DNA of 64,000 nt from Hymenolepis diminuta (taxonomy: Eukaryota > Platyhelminthes > Cestoda > Cyclophyllidea > Hymenolepididae). The notes under the pieces are model-generated. The model was not told the origin of the DNA and did no database searches. It saw only the letters and a list, made by a program, of their open reading frames with translations. Positions 1 through 11,650 of this stretch are shown here, piece by piece. The stretch lies in assembly GCA_900708905.1 (NCBI GenBank), contig CAADRB010000008.1, positions 2,096,390 to 2,160,389 on the forward strand, given 5' to 3'. The translations under genes were made by a program, and so were the position numbers. The number at the start of each line of letters is the position of its first letter. Within the stretch, counting starts at the first letter, position 1.

Positions 1-459
1 CCATTGATTTAAGAACCTGCTCCCACTTTTTCCTTCTTCATGACTCTGTCCGTTAGCCTCTTCAACCGATTTGTGATGGCCCTTTCAAGGTCCTTCAAAG
101 AGGTGAAAAGACTTCACCATCCTTCTTAATGGGAATGATTCTGCTGTTTCAATTGATCGCGTAAAGCCTGCCTACCTTAACAAGCTATTAACTGAAGACG
201 CTATCTCCGTGTTTCACCCAAACCCTCCAGTCAAGGAAATAGAAAGACCAATACAAGTTACTCATATTGGAAGACATGTACAGATCGTTACAAGGCTCGT
301 AAACGATTACCCACTGTTTCCCCCCAGATTCCTTCCGTTTCCTCAGCTATTTCCTACAGTCTTCCGAAGAGTATGACGTTTGGTTTGAGCAGGACAATTA
401 TAATGGACCAATTCACAGCCATTTTGTCGCCTTTACGCTCCTCAAGGCTGAGAGGAGGC
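1..459 (+). mobile_element. 3' end of a Ty3/gypsy pol, decayed
   Basis: This is the carboxyl end of a retrotransposon integrase region. Reading all three + frames gives a run resembling TCSHFFLLHDSVR, then CDGPFKVLQRGEK, then SIDRVKPAYLN. That is the typical 'HDSVR-PLQ-YDGPFKVL-R-K-F ... VSIDRLKPAY' tail of gypsy integrases. At least one frameshift near position 110 and later stops break it. A purine run (agaggaggc, 451-459) sits directly before the LTR at 460 and is a likely polypurine tract. The adjacent LTR is therefore the 3' LTR of this element. The rest of the element lies outside the window to the left. Confidence 0.75.
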
Positions 460-966
460 TGAAGGATGAATCCTACATCTCCGTAATATCTGTCTAACGC
501 CGTCGCTAATACCCAAAATTTAATTATCTTGTCCTCATAATGTGTGAAATTGTCAACCTTATTGTGACCCCAGGCTCTCTACGGGTAAACATCGTGTGTC
601 TCCAAGTGGCTCATCCTCATCGATCGGAAAAGCTAACTAAGTATACCTCAGATGATAGTTGCAGAGGCACCGCTGACTCGGCTATGTTTGGGAACCAGTC
701 CTATCCACACTGTCTCTTCCTTTTCCTACAATCGTCCAGTCCAATAAAAGCACACATACAATTATTTTGTCACGTGCGTGACGACTATAAATAGCTTTTC
801 AATACACACACACACGCACTCGCAGTCACATCTTCCCTCACTCCCTCCTTTCTTCAATTCCCCCTTCCCCTTGGGAGTCTGTACTGTGGTTTGTTCAATA
901 CATCATGGTCTAATCAATTCTTGGTGTTCTGTTTCATTGTTGTTAGCCATTACTCTTACCGCAACA
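460..966 (+). mobile_element. LTR family A, copy 1 (3' LTR)
   Basis: A 507-bp sequence starting TGAAGGATGAAT and ending CCGCAACA. It is repeated at 4468-4970 with long blocks of identity, for example the shared block around tctgtactgtggtttgttca near the 3' end. It has TG...CA ends, follows a polypurine tract and a gypsy pol tail, and carries a TATA-like TATAAATA at 786-793 upstream of a CT-rich stretch. That layout fits the U3/R region of an LTR. No target-site duplication is visible. Confidence 0.75.
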
Positions 967-1835
967 CCCTTCATACTCAATTTCTACCACGTTTCCCACT
1001 TTTTACGTCTTATTTTTCCGACTTCGGATGCTTTCTTTTGATTAAAGTATCAATTTTTCTCTAGCGGAGGACAATAGTATTAAAAAGTAGTGTTAACTTA
1101 TAGCAAATGGAATTCAAAACATGAGATAAGAGACTTGATAACACAATAGAAGAAAGCTATTATCGCAGCATCGTTATAATCAAGCGCATATTCCCGGACG
1201 TTCTTGATTTGGGAATCATTTCGTGCTAGAGAAGTTTAGAAAGAAATATTATTTAGATAAGCGTAAATGATACACCTATTTCAAATCATATGATGGCTCT
1301 TCACCTACCTCGATAAGGTCAACGGATCCAAAGAGGTTAGGTGAAATATAATCATTCATTCGTTGTCAACATGGCTGAATTGACAAGATCGCAAAAAATT
1401 AATAGGTACATTTAATAGAATTCAGATGAATTTCACATTAGGGCAGTTAAAATATGCAACTTAAATCTCCAAATGCAATTATTTAAGTTTTATAAAATTC
1501 CAAGATCATAAAGTTAGGATGTTTTATAAACTTAAGGAAATATTAATATTAGAACTTAGCTTCCATCATATCGATATTTAAGCGCATATACAGTTTGGCT
1601 AATGAATTTGTATGTAATTACAATTCATATTGGGGGACAGCAATGGCCTTGAGTAATTATAAATTATTCTAATGAAGGGAACACGCGAAGTAATGACGTA
1701 AAAAATACGAATAACGCTAAGGTATTAAAATATCCTTGCTCCATATGATTTTTGGGAATCGAATTAAACACTATTCACTTAATAGGCAGTTCACTGCTTC
1801 TTTGAGTAAATCCATTTCCACAAAGTCCAGTGTTT
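967..1835. other. unassigned AT-rich stretch
   Basis: No coding region, RNA gene or repeat recognised. It separates LTR A copy 1 from a partial LTR B copy. Base composition is AT-rich with no long open frames. Confidence 0.5.
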
Positions 1836-2127
1836 ATTGACTGTCGACTAATTTATATGATAGGTCTTCCCAACACCCAATCAATCAGCAATCAGTGTTC
1901 GTGCAGCGCAGAGTTAATTGTGCTCACAATTACTAAGACTTTTTGCAGCACGCTCTCCACACGATACCTCCTCTGTTCCCGCTACTTTGAACGTAGACTA
2001 GCCAATTTTGGGGTAATTGATGCTAGAGGACTCTGCCAGAGGCTAGCTGTACACATCACAGCTAGTTGGACTCCTGAGAGGACTACCAAGGTTTAGTCAA
2101 TGGCTTATTTGTGTAGTATCGGTTACA
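1836..2127 (+). mobile_element. LTR family B, copy 1 (5'-truncated, probably solo)
   Basis: It matches the right two thirds of the LTR at 9892-10282 and the reverse complement of 41723-42038. Shared blocks include the CCAATCAxxCAGCAATCAG segment, a tagccaattttgggg-type block, and ctagaggactctgccagaggctag. It ends in a degenerate GGTTACA, equivalent to the GCTACA end of the other copies. The left boundary is approximate because the terminal TGTAGCGTTC part is lost. Confidence 0.6.
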
Positions 2128-4467
2128 ATATTCGATAGAACATGATGAATTTAGCTTAAATTAACATTGCTTAAATTAACAAATAGGGCTCACTCAAGGT
2201 TTAAGATATTATTTACCCCATTATAGCAGACTATGAAAATTTATTCATTCACCTTGAATGAACTCTCACGAGTCCTGCTATATTAAAATCGTGATGGTAC
2301 GTTAGCAATTGAAAGAAAAATGTTTCAAGTTGAATTAATCCGAATTAATCAGATAGTTATCAAATACTGGATGTCGAAGAACAAGAATTCACTCAGGAAC
2401 CTAGAGAATACCTTCTGGCATTTTTATTTGGTATCTTGGAGTGTGAACAGGTGGACTTTACACAATAAGAAAAGAGTGAATGACAAGAATCTGACTATTA
2501 ATAATCAATTTCCTCAAGATCCCCTCTCGTTAACCCCTAATAAGACAAGTTAACTGTTCCCTACATTCAAATCCTTTTCCGTGATAAAAATTGTAACGTG
2601 TGCTCTGCCAAGATTAATAAAGTAAAATGAGAGTTTATCAGGGCCTCAAATGTTTTACAGATAACCCAGGGCAAATCTACTTCACTAATCTCAGAAGTAA
2701 CTTCATATTTGATCAAGTTAAAAAGAGAATATTTCGAGAAAAAGATATCGGAAACTTAAACAAAGGTGAGGAAAAGCTAGGCACATATTCTACTTCTAGA
2801 ATTCTTAACTGATTACTTTCTGCGTGCTTCTAGTCTTGGTCCGCAGATGATAGTTTTTTATTGGTTGTCCATCAGATTAACGAAATTCACAAAACAGTCT
2901 ACTCAATTCATCGTATCTTAATTTGATCTCTTTATCATGACCGAATTTTCGCTCATTCCGTGTATTTCCTTGCCTCCTGCTCTTCCAAATTTTAATTCTG
3001 GGTTTACTTCTCCCTCTCTCTCTCTCTCAAGCCTTAAGGTGGTTCGGTATATCTTTTTCACTTCCCACAAGTAGTTCTGCTACTATTTCTACAAGTAATT
3101 CTACTAATCGGGTGCACTCGAAAATTAATATTCCCTTTATTGTATTGCATTACATTGGTGAGCACGCAGGTGATAGTAATAGCAGATATCTCACCTTTAA
3201 ACTGTCTCCCGACCCTTCAGACATTAAGGTTCACTAAATCAGGCAAAGAGTCATGGAAGGCAACCATTTTATTTTAATAATTATCTCAACAGTTGGACGT
3301 AAGGTTTTTAGATTGATGACAACAGAATCTGAGGAGTTTAGTATTTTGTCGTGTCAAATTCTTATAAATATTTTTCTACACTATGCCTACTCAGCATATA
3401 AAAAGGTATATAGTCGTAAGTATTTGTAACTCGTAAACGAAAACGGCAGTACATTTAATCAATAGAATCACTTGTTGGATTCAGGACAACTTCTAAGATG
3501 TGTCTTTGCAAAACAAATGCGAGAAAAATAGTGTTATAGAGAGAAGAATGACAAATAGTAAGAGCAGGGAATAAGCGTCAGCGCGGAATTAGTTAAACTG
3601 AGTTGTGATAAAGAGACTTGATTAGAGTACATTAGGTCAAGTAGTCTGTTTTTCTTTCCCTGATCGTCTGAAGATAGATATGTATCCTCTAAAGGACATA
3701 AGACAGCATGTACGTAGAGTGGAAATATTAAGAAGTGAGCGGGAAAATTTTCTTTGGAAATGCCATGACACACTTCTAATATGGGGAATGAAATTAACGT
3801 TCGTGGTACATGTTTTACTATCCTTACTCCTAATTCTGATTAATATTCATGTTTTCTAAAAATTTTTACTAATTAGCCAACGACAGTTGATTAATGATTC
3901 AGATTGTCGCATGACAAATCGTGCGGATACCCAAGTGCAGATGTGTTATTAGGCATCAGGGTATATTCCTTATTCAACCTAAATTGGATGAATCTCGAGT
4001 CCCACTGATCCTTATGCGTTTTGGTAATTCTTCAATCAGAACCTAATTATCTTATTGCGACTTGTCAATTTTGAGCCAATACGTTGCACGTAAGGATCTC
4101 TGTTTTGTCTTGACTTCGCCCCTTATAGTGGTTGCAATTTCCTGCGGAGAACAAGAAGGAAACTTCGTAAACTTCTGTATAATAATGAACTACAAAAATA
4201 GGCTTATACGAGGAATGAGTTCCGAAATTTGCTTTTTCGAAAAACGGCTGAAAATGCATAATACAAACATAATAATACGACTGTACAGTTAAATTGAACT
4301 GGGCCAAAACTAGCCGAATGTGATCTTTCTTCTGCCATAAAATAAACTTTGAAACCTGGATTGAGAAAATGAATGTAACTGCAACCTCAATTTTTAAAAT
4401 TAACAAATGGCCGTTAAAACTGAATTCCATGTGAAAAGCTCTCAAATATTTCAGTCAACGTAGACAT
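2128..4467. other. unassigned intergenic stretch
   Basis: No gene recognised. There is a CT microsatellite at about 3010-3029. The open frames here, including a 126-codon minus-strand frame at 4065-4445, show no family resemblance and no splice-consistent continuation. The stretch may be the decayed interior of old elements, since family A LTRs lie on both sides, but no pol or gag motif is visible in it. Confidence 0.45.
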
Positions 4468-4970
4468 TGAAGGATGAATCCCTTCCTCTCCGAAATATTC
4501 ATCTTACGTCATCGCTGACCACCAAAATTTAATTATCTTTTCCTCATAGTAATGTCTGTAAACTTTTAACCTTTCCTGTGGACCCCAAGCACTCTATGAA
4601 TAAACATCATGTGTCCTCAAGTGGCCTATTTTTATCGATCGGAAAAGCTAAGTGTACCTTGGATGACAGTTGCAGACACCGCTGAGTCGACTATATTAGT
4701 AACTAGTCCTGTCCGCACTGTCCCTTCCTTTTCCTACAATCGTCCAGTCCAGTTAAAGCACACATACAATTATGCCCTCACGCGCGTCCTCATCCAAGAC
4801 AGATAAACACGGAAACTGTCGCTTGTCAGTCACATCTTCCTTCACTCTCTCCTTTCCTCAATTCTCTCTTCCTCTTGGGAGTCTGTACTGTGGTTTGTTC
4901 AATACATCATGGTCTAATCAATTCTTGGTGTTCTGTTTCATTGTTGTTAGCCATTACTCTAACCGCAACA
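4468..4970 (+). mobile_element. LTR family A, copy 2 (probably solo)
   Basis: A 503-bp copy of the LTR at 460-966, same orientation, starting TGAAGGATGAAT and ending ACCGCAACA. No polypurine tract precedes it and no primer-binding site follows (atataaaagtg...), so a solo LTR is more likely than the boundary of an intact element. The TATA-like box of copy 1 is mutated here. Confidence 0.72.
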
Positions 4971-5085
4971 ATATAAAAGTGTAATAACATTAATGTATAC
5001 CGGGGCCACATCATTCGGATAGATGGAATAGGTCAAGTCGCTCATGTCGCTAGATCAGTACGGTGACGGTCGGGGATCCATCCCA

Positions 5086-5330
5086 ATTTATTAATAGGTA
5101 AATTAGGTTTATATACAATACATTTCTTCTTTAGACGTCAGTCACGTCTCGTCATCGATATCTCGGGGTGGTGATTGGCATCAGTTTAGATATCTATGTC
5201 CAAACACGCACACACAGCTGGATCGCCTGTGAACACTGTAGTCGAGATCTTGTCGCCAGTCAAGCATTTCTAACCGCCAGATGTTGATAGACATCTGCTG
5301 TCTATACCAAAAAGCAAAGAATTTCGACAC
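5086..5330 (+). repeat. unnamed repeat D, copy 1
   Basis: About 240 bp that matches 32205-32445 in the same orientation. Shared blocks include acatttcttc, gccagtca, aacacgcacacaca/aacacgcaaacaca, gacactgtag, and catttctaaccgccag. A small hairpin (CAGATGT-TGATAG-ACATCTG) lies at about 5279-5298. No coding capacity and no tRNA-like promoter boxes were found. It may be a non-autonomous element or an LTR piece. Confidence 0.6.
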
Positions 5331-5979
5331 GACAATCTCTCACTTTTATTCCTTAAATACCTCGGTTAATTTTATATCGAAAGTTAAGCATTTCTCTTTC
5401 GAAACACCATCTTCGAAATGAACTTTTGATCAAATTAACAAAATGAAGTGCGAATCGACTTCATATTCTTTCATTTAAAGAGGTTAACTAAAGTAGGAAT
5501 TAAGGTATTGTGTTTGATCATTTGTTAAGCATCAAAATTCACTTCAGTATTTTACGTCACATTTTAAAATGAATTCTTTTTGGCAAAAAGTACAATATAC
5601 ACATTTGAAAAAAAATATGAAGAACAAGGGGAATCAGTTTAGATAATATATTGTAATTTTTTAAATAATCAAATTTGAGAAAACGTTTCATAAATCTCCG
5701 ATCTCTCACCGAAATTAGCAAATATTAGCGAAAGGTGTATAGCATCTCTGACGTAGCCCCGACATGATTTGCTCAGCCTGACGAAATCCTTCTATCTCTC
5801 TCTCTTTCTCTAGCATTGTAATATTCTCTTTCTGTACAACAAATTTGGTAATTCTATTCTTTCTCTGACATATTTCACGCTTTTGTCCTCTCTTTCTCTT
5901 TCCTCAGCCTCAAAATTTCCAGTGAATCAGAACCTCTAGTGAATGTAGTGACCACTCCTATTACTTATCTTGTCCTCAA
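5331..5979. other. unassigned stretch before gag-like sequence
   Basis: No gene recognised. The right part (about 5780-5910) is CT-rich. It could be the decayed 5' end of the gypsy element that follows, but no LTR end or primer-binding site could be located. Confidence 0.35.
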
Positions 5980-8900
5980 TCAAAGGAACCCATACGTCTG
6001 GTTCCACCAATCGGAAAATAGTTTTCAATTGCATTATCAATCAGAAAATAGTGTTTCAAAATGCTTCTTCTGCTTTCTCAACCGACATCGCCACTCAAGT
6101 TATCGATACCGTTGACAAGACACGATAAGACAACCCTTATGACAAATTTAAAAGAGCTGTCATTAATCGCCTCTCTGATTCTCAAGAAAAACGTGTGTGT
6201 AGCAATCGCTCATGCAAGTTGAACTAGGAGATCGCACTCATTCTCAGCTTTTCCATCATATGCGATCCCCCTTGGGAGAAAGAGAGGTAGATGACGTGAT
6301 ACTGAGGCACGAAACGTCTAACTATCAATGTCAACAGAAGCAGCCTTGATGAACTAGCTGAATCAGCTGCCAAAATTCAATAACTTTTCTACCGGCCATG
6401 TGTTCATGAAGTGGGAGCTCCAATCCCTAGCCATATCACCACACAATAACCTGATATCGAAACTAAACTACTGGAGAAACTGGAACTACTCGTGCAATAC
6501 ATCCCCTCACAACCCGGCAACACGTAACGTCTTCGTCTTCAGAAACAATCAGATAGTTGTCCTAAACACCGGAATCAAATCCGCTACTATCAAAGGATGT
6601 ATGGAGATGACGCCAAGAAATGCCAACCAGGCTGCAAGTACCCCCACGACTGATGCAACTAACTCCCTGGGAAACTTCGCCGCCGGGCAGTAAGGACAAC
6701 CACTAATTCTGATCATTACACAAGTCGCCTCCTTCATGTAACCGACAGAAATTGTAAACTTAAATTTCTAATCAACATCGGGTCTGAAATCATTGTTAAT
6801 CCCCGCTCTTTCTCCAACCCACCTATCTTACTCTCTAGGCGGATAACAGCACTACGATCACTACTTAGGGTCAAAATTCCTTAATCTGGATTCAGGATAT
6901 CCTCGCTGAATTTCTATCTTTTTTCCTCGTTGCCTATGTCCAAAAATTCATTATTGGTGCCGACTTCCTCTCTAAATTCAACTTACTTGCCAATTTCAAG
7001 GATCGTTCTATTCACAACAATCTGCCCTCTTTTCAAGTTGTGCGTGCTACTGATGTTTTAGGCCTACATGTTCTCCTACCTGTCAGTAATGCTTTCTCTA
7101 ACATTCTATCCAAGTGTACATCTGTTTTTCGCTCCAAGTCTGAAATTGTATGACCCAAACATGAAGTGCGACATCACATTACTACTAGCGGAATGTCTGT
7201 ATTCGCCAAAGCAAGTGGTCTCAATCCTGACAAATTGTAGGCTGCTAAGAATTTCAACACATGGTATCGTCTGAAATCGTTTGACAACCAAGTAATCCAT
7301 AGACTTCTCCTTTGCACATGGTCGCGAAGAAAAACAGTAACTGCAAGCCATGCGGAGATTATCGTTCTCTCAACCAAATAATTGTCCTATCCCTCATTTC
7401 CATGATTTCTCACTTCTGATAGAAGGTAAAATCATTTTCTCTAAATTGGATCCTGTTCAAGCTTACAATCAGATATCAATGACCACATCTTGTATAGCGA
7501 AGACGATCGTAGTCACAACTTTCGATCTCTTTGAGTACTTCGTATGCCTTTTGACCTTCTTAATGCTGAGCAGTCATTTCAAAGCTTTATAAACCAAGTA
7601 TTCTGTGGTTTAGATTTTGCCTTTGCTAATATTGACGACGTCCACATTGCCAGCTCAAACCCTGAGGAGCACAAAATGCACCAGGACAAGAATTTGAACG
7701 TTTAGAATAATACGAAATCACCTTCAAATCCGAGAAGTGCACTTTTGGCCAGACTGAAATTGACATTTATGATCACCATCTTGACAATCTTGGTATTTCC
7801 CCTCTCTCCAAGAATACCCAGTCTACCATGGACCACCCTACTCTCCAATCCTTAAAAAGTCTTCGTTGTATCCTTGGCGTGGTGAACTATTACAGTAGAT
7901 TCATCTCCAACTATGCTCATATTCGACGACATCTTACGGACCTGCTCAAAGGTAACTCAAAGCCGAATTAACGTTTACTGCTGTAAAACAACAGTTATTC
8001 AATGCAACAATCTTAAATCACCTTGATACTTCAAGTGCAACCCGAAATGTTCTCAAGATGGATGCATCTCAAGTGGCAATCGAAGCTGTTCTGAACGAAT
8101 ACAGTCATTATCTTTCTTTTCGAAAAATTTAACCCCCTATCGAGACAAGATACAGCACAATGGCAGAGAACTACTCACTATCTACTCTGCAGTCAAACAC
8201 TCTCGACATATCTTGGGTTGGACGCCAATTCCCCATCTTCACCGGCCACAAAGCACTAACTTTCGCTGGTCAAACATTCACAGATTATCATTCTCCTTGG
8301 GAAATCCGTCACTTGGATTTCATTATACAATTCACCAGTGATATACAATATATCAAGGGCTATAGTTATTGTTGCCGATACAATGTCCCGTATGGAACTA
8401 AACCAAATCAGTGTAACATTACTTGACCTTCAAGAACCTGCTGCTAGCCAAGAATCTGATTTAAAATTCGCGGAAATCACTTCAAACCCTTCCTTACGCT
8501 TCAAATGTCTACTTCTAATCACTTCTGATGCGAAGATTCATTGTGATGTTTAAATCGGCAAGCCTAGACCTTTTGTCCCGTATTTATACTACCGGAAGAT
8601 CGTCAATCAATTCTAAGGATTATCTCACCCAAGGATTCGTTCAACAACCAAACTGATTATTAACCGCTTTATCTAGAAAAACATTCCACAAGACTAAACA
8701 TTATCTCACATATCAAGCTAGCAAGGTTCACAAACACACTCGAAGTTCACTCTCTGCATTTCGGCTGCCTGATAATCGTTTCCAGCATATCCATTTGTGT
8801 GTGCTAGACCTTCTTCCTCCAACCAACTCTTTCACTCACATCTCAACTTGTCTTAATCGTTTCACGCATTGGCCTATTGCGGTTCCGCTGCGTGATACTT

Positions 8901-9640
8901 CATCGGAATCTATGGTTAAAGCTCTAGTGGAATTTTGGATATCAATATTCAGCAACCCGTCTACAATCACAATAGATAGAGGATTGCGATTCATTTATGC
9001 TCTGTTTCGATAGTCAAGCCACCTCCTTGGTTCAACACACATCCAAACCACAGTTTACCATTTAATTGTGGGTGGTCTTATCGAACGTTTTTATCACCAG
9101 CTAAAATTCTCTACAATTGCAATTTCTTCAAGATCAAACTGGTCCGAACGCCTCCTTGTCATACTACCTACAATTAGAAACACCATTAAAGAAGATCTCG
9201 GATGCATTCCTGAAGAACTCGTCTTCTGCACTACTCTTTTTCTACCTGGTGAAATGGTTCTCGACTCCAAAGAAAAAGACAAAACTGACTCCTTGTTTTA
9301 TGCTACACATTTAAAAGATCACTTCAGATCTATACACCCAGTGCCCACTCGGGAGAATGGCAGGGCAGCGCAAATCCATAATGACTTATTAACTTGTCCC
9401 TTCGTTTTTGTTCGAGTAGATGTCGTAAGGGAACTTTTGAAACCACCTAATGACGGCCCTTTCAAAGTACTGGAACGCAAATCCAAGTAATCCATCCTGG
9501 ATTGCAGTGGTACTAAGGACTTAGTGAGCAATGACAAGTTGAAGCCGGCCTATTTAGAACCTCCTGATGTAAATCCTCCGGATTATCCTCCATATCTATA
9601 CTCTAACCTTCTTCCTGTCGTGTCCCCCGATAATGTACAC
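5980..9640 (+). mobile_element. decayed Ty3/gypsy gag-pol (element B)
   Basis: Retroelement polyprotein broken by many stops and frameshifts, read by switching + frames. Gag-like: QRNPYVWFHQSEN near 5985, then YDKFKRAVINRLSDSQEKRV near 6140 and LGDRTHSQLFHHMRSPLG near 6222. A protease-like segment (VTDRNCKLKF near 6740) follows. Reverse transcriptase: CGDYRSLNQ near 7349, FSKLDPVQAYNQI near 7437, and FANIDDVHIAS near 7622 in place of the usual YxDD. RNase H: FSKNLTPYRDK then a TIYSAVKHSRHILGW block near 8170. Integrase: QASKVHKHTRSSL near 8718 and FTHISTCLNRFTHWPIAVPL near 8830, then VGGLIERFYHQLK near 9066 and GPFKVLERKSK at the end. The domain order protease-RT-RNaseH-integrase is that of Ty3/gypsy. 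It is clearly inactive. Confidence 0.85.
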
Positions 9641-9891
9641 CCCATCTAATGCTCCTGCTTAGCCCTCCTCTAAAGGCACGATACATCCCACTTTTTCAGC
9701 CTAGTCCCCACTCCAAGATACTGTTAACTCTACAATTCCACCTTCTTATATATCTCTACCCAAAATTTCCCGCACCTATTGAGGTCGAAAGATTACTTTG
9801 CCTTCACTACTGGCCGAATACGTACAATAACTAATTATCGAGCCTTTTTTCAACCTTTAAGCTGTCTAGCAACGCTCTAGAGGAAGTGTGT
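9641..9891 (+). other. untranslated tail of element B
   Basis: Sequence between the integrase end and the 3' LTR. It ends in a purine-rich run (agaggaagtgtg, about 9879-9890) directly before the LTR, a likely polypurine tract. Confidence 0.4.
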
Positions 9892-10282
9892 TGTAGCGTT
9901 CACAACGCTACCAGGGGTGATCAAGGGAACCTCTCGTATGCTTTAACATTCTGGAAAGTCCCAGTGTGTAACCGATCGCGCAACGAGCAAGCACGGCGTG
10001 TGTGCGAAAGCTTTCCCAGCCAATCAGCGATCAGTATCCCTGCCGCGTAGCGTCGATTGTATTTAATGACTAAGCATTTTGGCAGTGAGCCATAAATGCA
10101 ATACACTCTCTCAACTAGGTATCTTCTTTGTTCTTGCTACTTTAGTCATAGCATAGCTAATTTGGGGGTCAAATTTATTCTAGAGGACTTTGCTAGAGGC
10201 TAGTTATACGTGTTAGCAACTAGTTGGACTTTTAGAAGATTACTGAGGTTTAAAAAGGACTTTGTGCGTGGCACTCGCTACA
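9892..10282 (+). mobile_element. LTR family B, copy 2 (3' LTR of element B)
   Basis: A 391-bp LTR with inverted ends TGTAGC...GCTACA. It opens with the palindromic TAGCGTT-CAC-AACGCTA block. The other copies are at 1836-2127 and, reversed, 41723-42038. Its position after the gypsy integrase and a purine tract makes it the 3' LTR. No matching 5' LTR was found upstream of gag. Confidence 0.7.
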
Positions 10283-11650
10283 GATATCTGTATATGGCTG
10301 ACGAATTATGCGATGGTGCTGTTCATTATTAATAAATTTCAACATCGCATAACGTTATGTCGCCTACGGTACTAAAGTCAAATACATTTGAATAGAGCAT
10401 TACAGAAAACTCTTAAATCAGCTAAGTATAAATCTACACCATGATTTAATATTTAATTAGCGCTTTATCTTGAAATATAATTATCATTTCATCATAGTTG
10501 CTATTATGAAATCGCTCTCTGAATGATTCCACAATTGAATGACCTTTACTAAAGGTCACATTTAAAGATGCTTACTTTAGAACCGTCATTAGAGATAGTA
10601 AATGACGCTGATCATATGTGTAGGAAAAGTTCATATCTGACAGCAAATATAGAAAATATTCAGTTAATGTAAACTTCATAGGCCTTTTAACTATTGTAAA
10701 ATATATTTCAAGCAAACCTATTATTTTGAAAGTATGTAACTTAAGAGGAAGAATACGAAAAAAATGATTGAATTTCATTAATAATGAATGAGGAAGTTTG
10801 ATAATACTGCAATTAGGTCGAAAGAAAGGTTTGCGAGTTTTACAGGAAAAAAAAATTATCAAAGTGTCTGTGACACAAAACTAACGAAGATAACTGTCAA
10901 AAAGTAATAATCTTTTCATTTATCTTTAACTCATAATTATTTACGAAATGAAATTTATATTGAGGTTAAGAAATTAAAATATCTAGAAATTCTAACAATC
11001 TTTGTCTTCTGACATTATCTTTATAATGTTATTTGCTTTGCAACAGTTATCCGATTTTCAGTACAGTTGTAGTTTATTTTCCGAATGTCCCAGAAAATGG
11101 ATTAATGATGAAATTATATATTAGCAATTTCACATTTAATGTCTTAATGAAATGTTAAATTCTCCTTATTCACAAATTAGAAAGGATAGAGGAAGCATAT
11201 CCTAGAGCTTATACCAACATTTATTGTGCCTTTTTGTTTGATTTGAAGAAAAAGTTTGAAGTTTCAATTGACTAAAACGTGCCGGACAGGTAGTCAGTTG
11301 AAAGACAACAAAACCTAAAGCAAATGTAATGAAGTTAGATTTCAGATATTACGATAAATTTTATATTGATTCACGTGAAACAATAAATTAGCGAGATTTT
11401 ATAATATGAATAATCGTCTGTAAATCTATCTGTTGATCTTAATGATATTATATTATATTATGATATTATATTATATTAATGATATATATTTTATAAGAAA
11501 ACAGGCACATATACGTAGTTTTTGGAAAACTGTTCATTTTAAACGTTTTTAGATATTTTCAGAAACTGTCAATATAGCCGGTTTTACTAATCAGTGCTCA
11601 CACCGCAACACTTGATTGGCAAATTTGCGTTTGTCGCTTACGCTTCATAA
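10283..11650. other. AT-rich intergenic region upstream of CSN1
   Basis: No gene or named repeat seen. It contains a short tattata repeat at about 11447-11477. It should hold the CSN1 promoter, but no clear core element can be singled out. Confidence 0.5.

Noticed and set aside
4065..4445. 126-codon minus-strand open frame
   Set aside because: No family resemblance, no splice context, overlaps other frames; consistent with chance in AT-rich DNA.
6549..6737. minus-strand open frame within the gag-pol relic
   Set aside because: Antisense shadow of the retroelement; no independent support.
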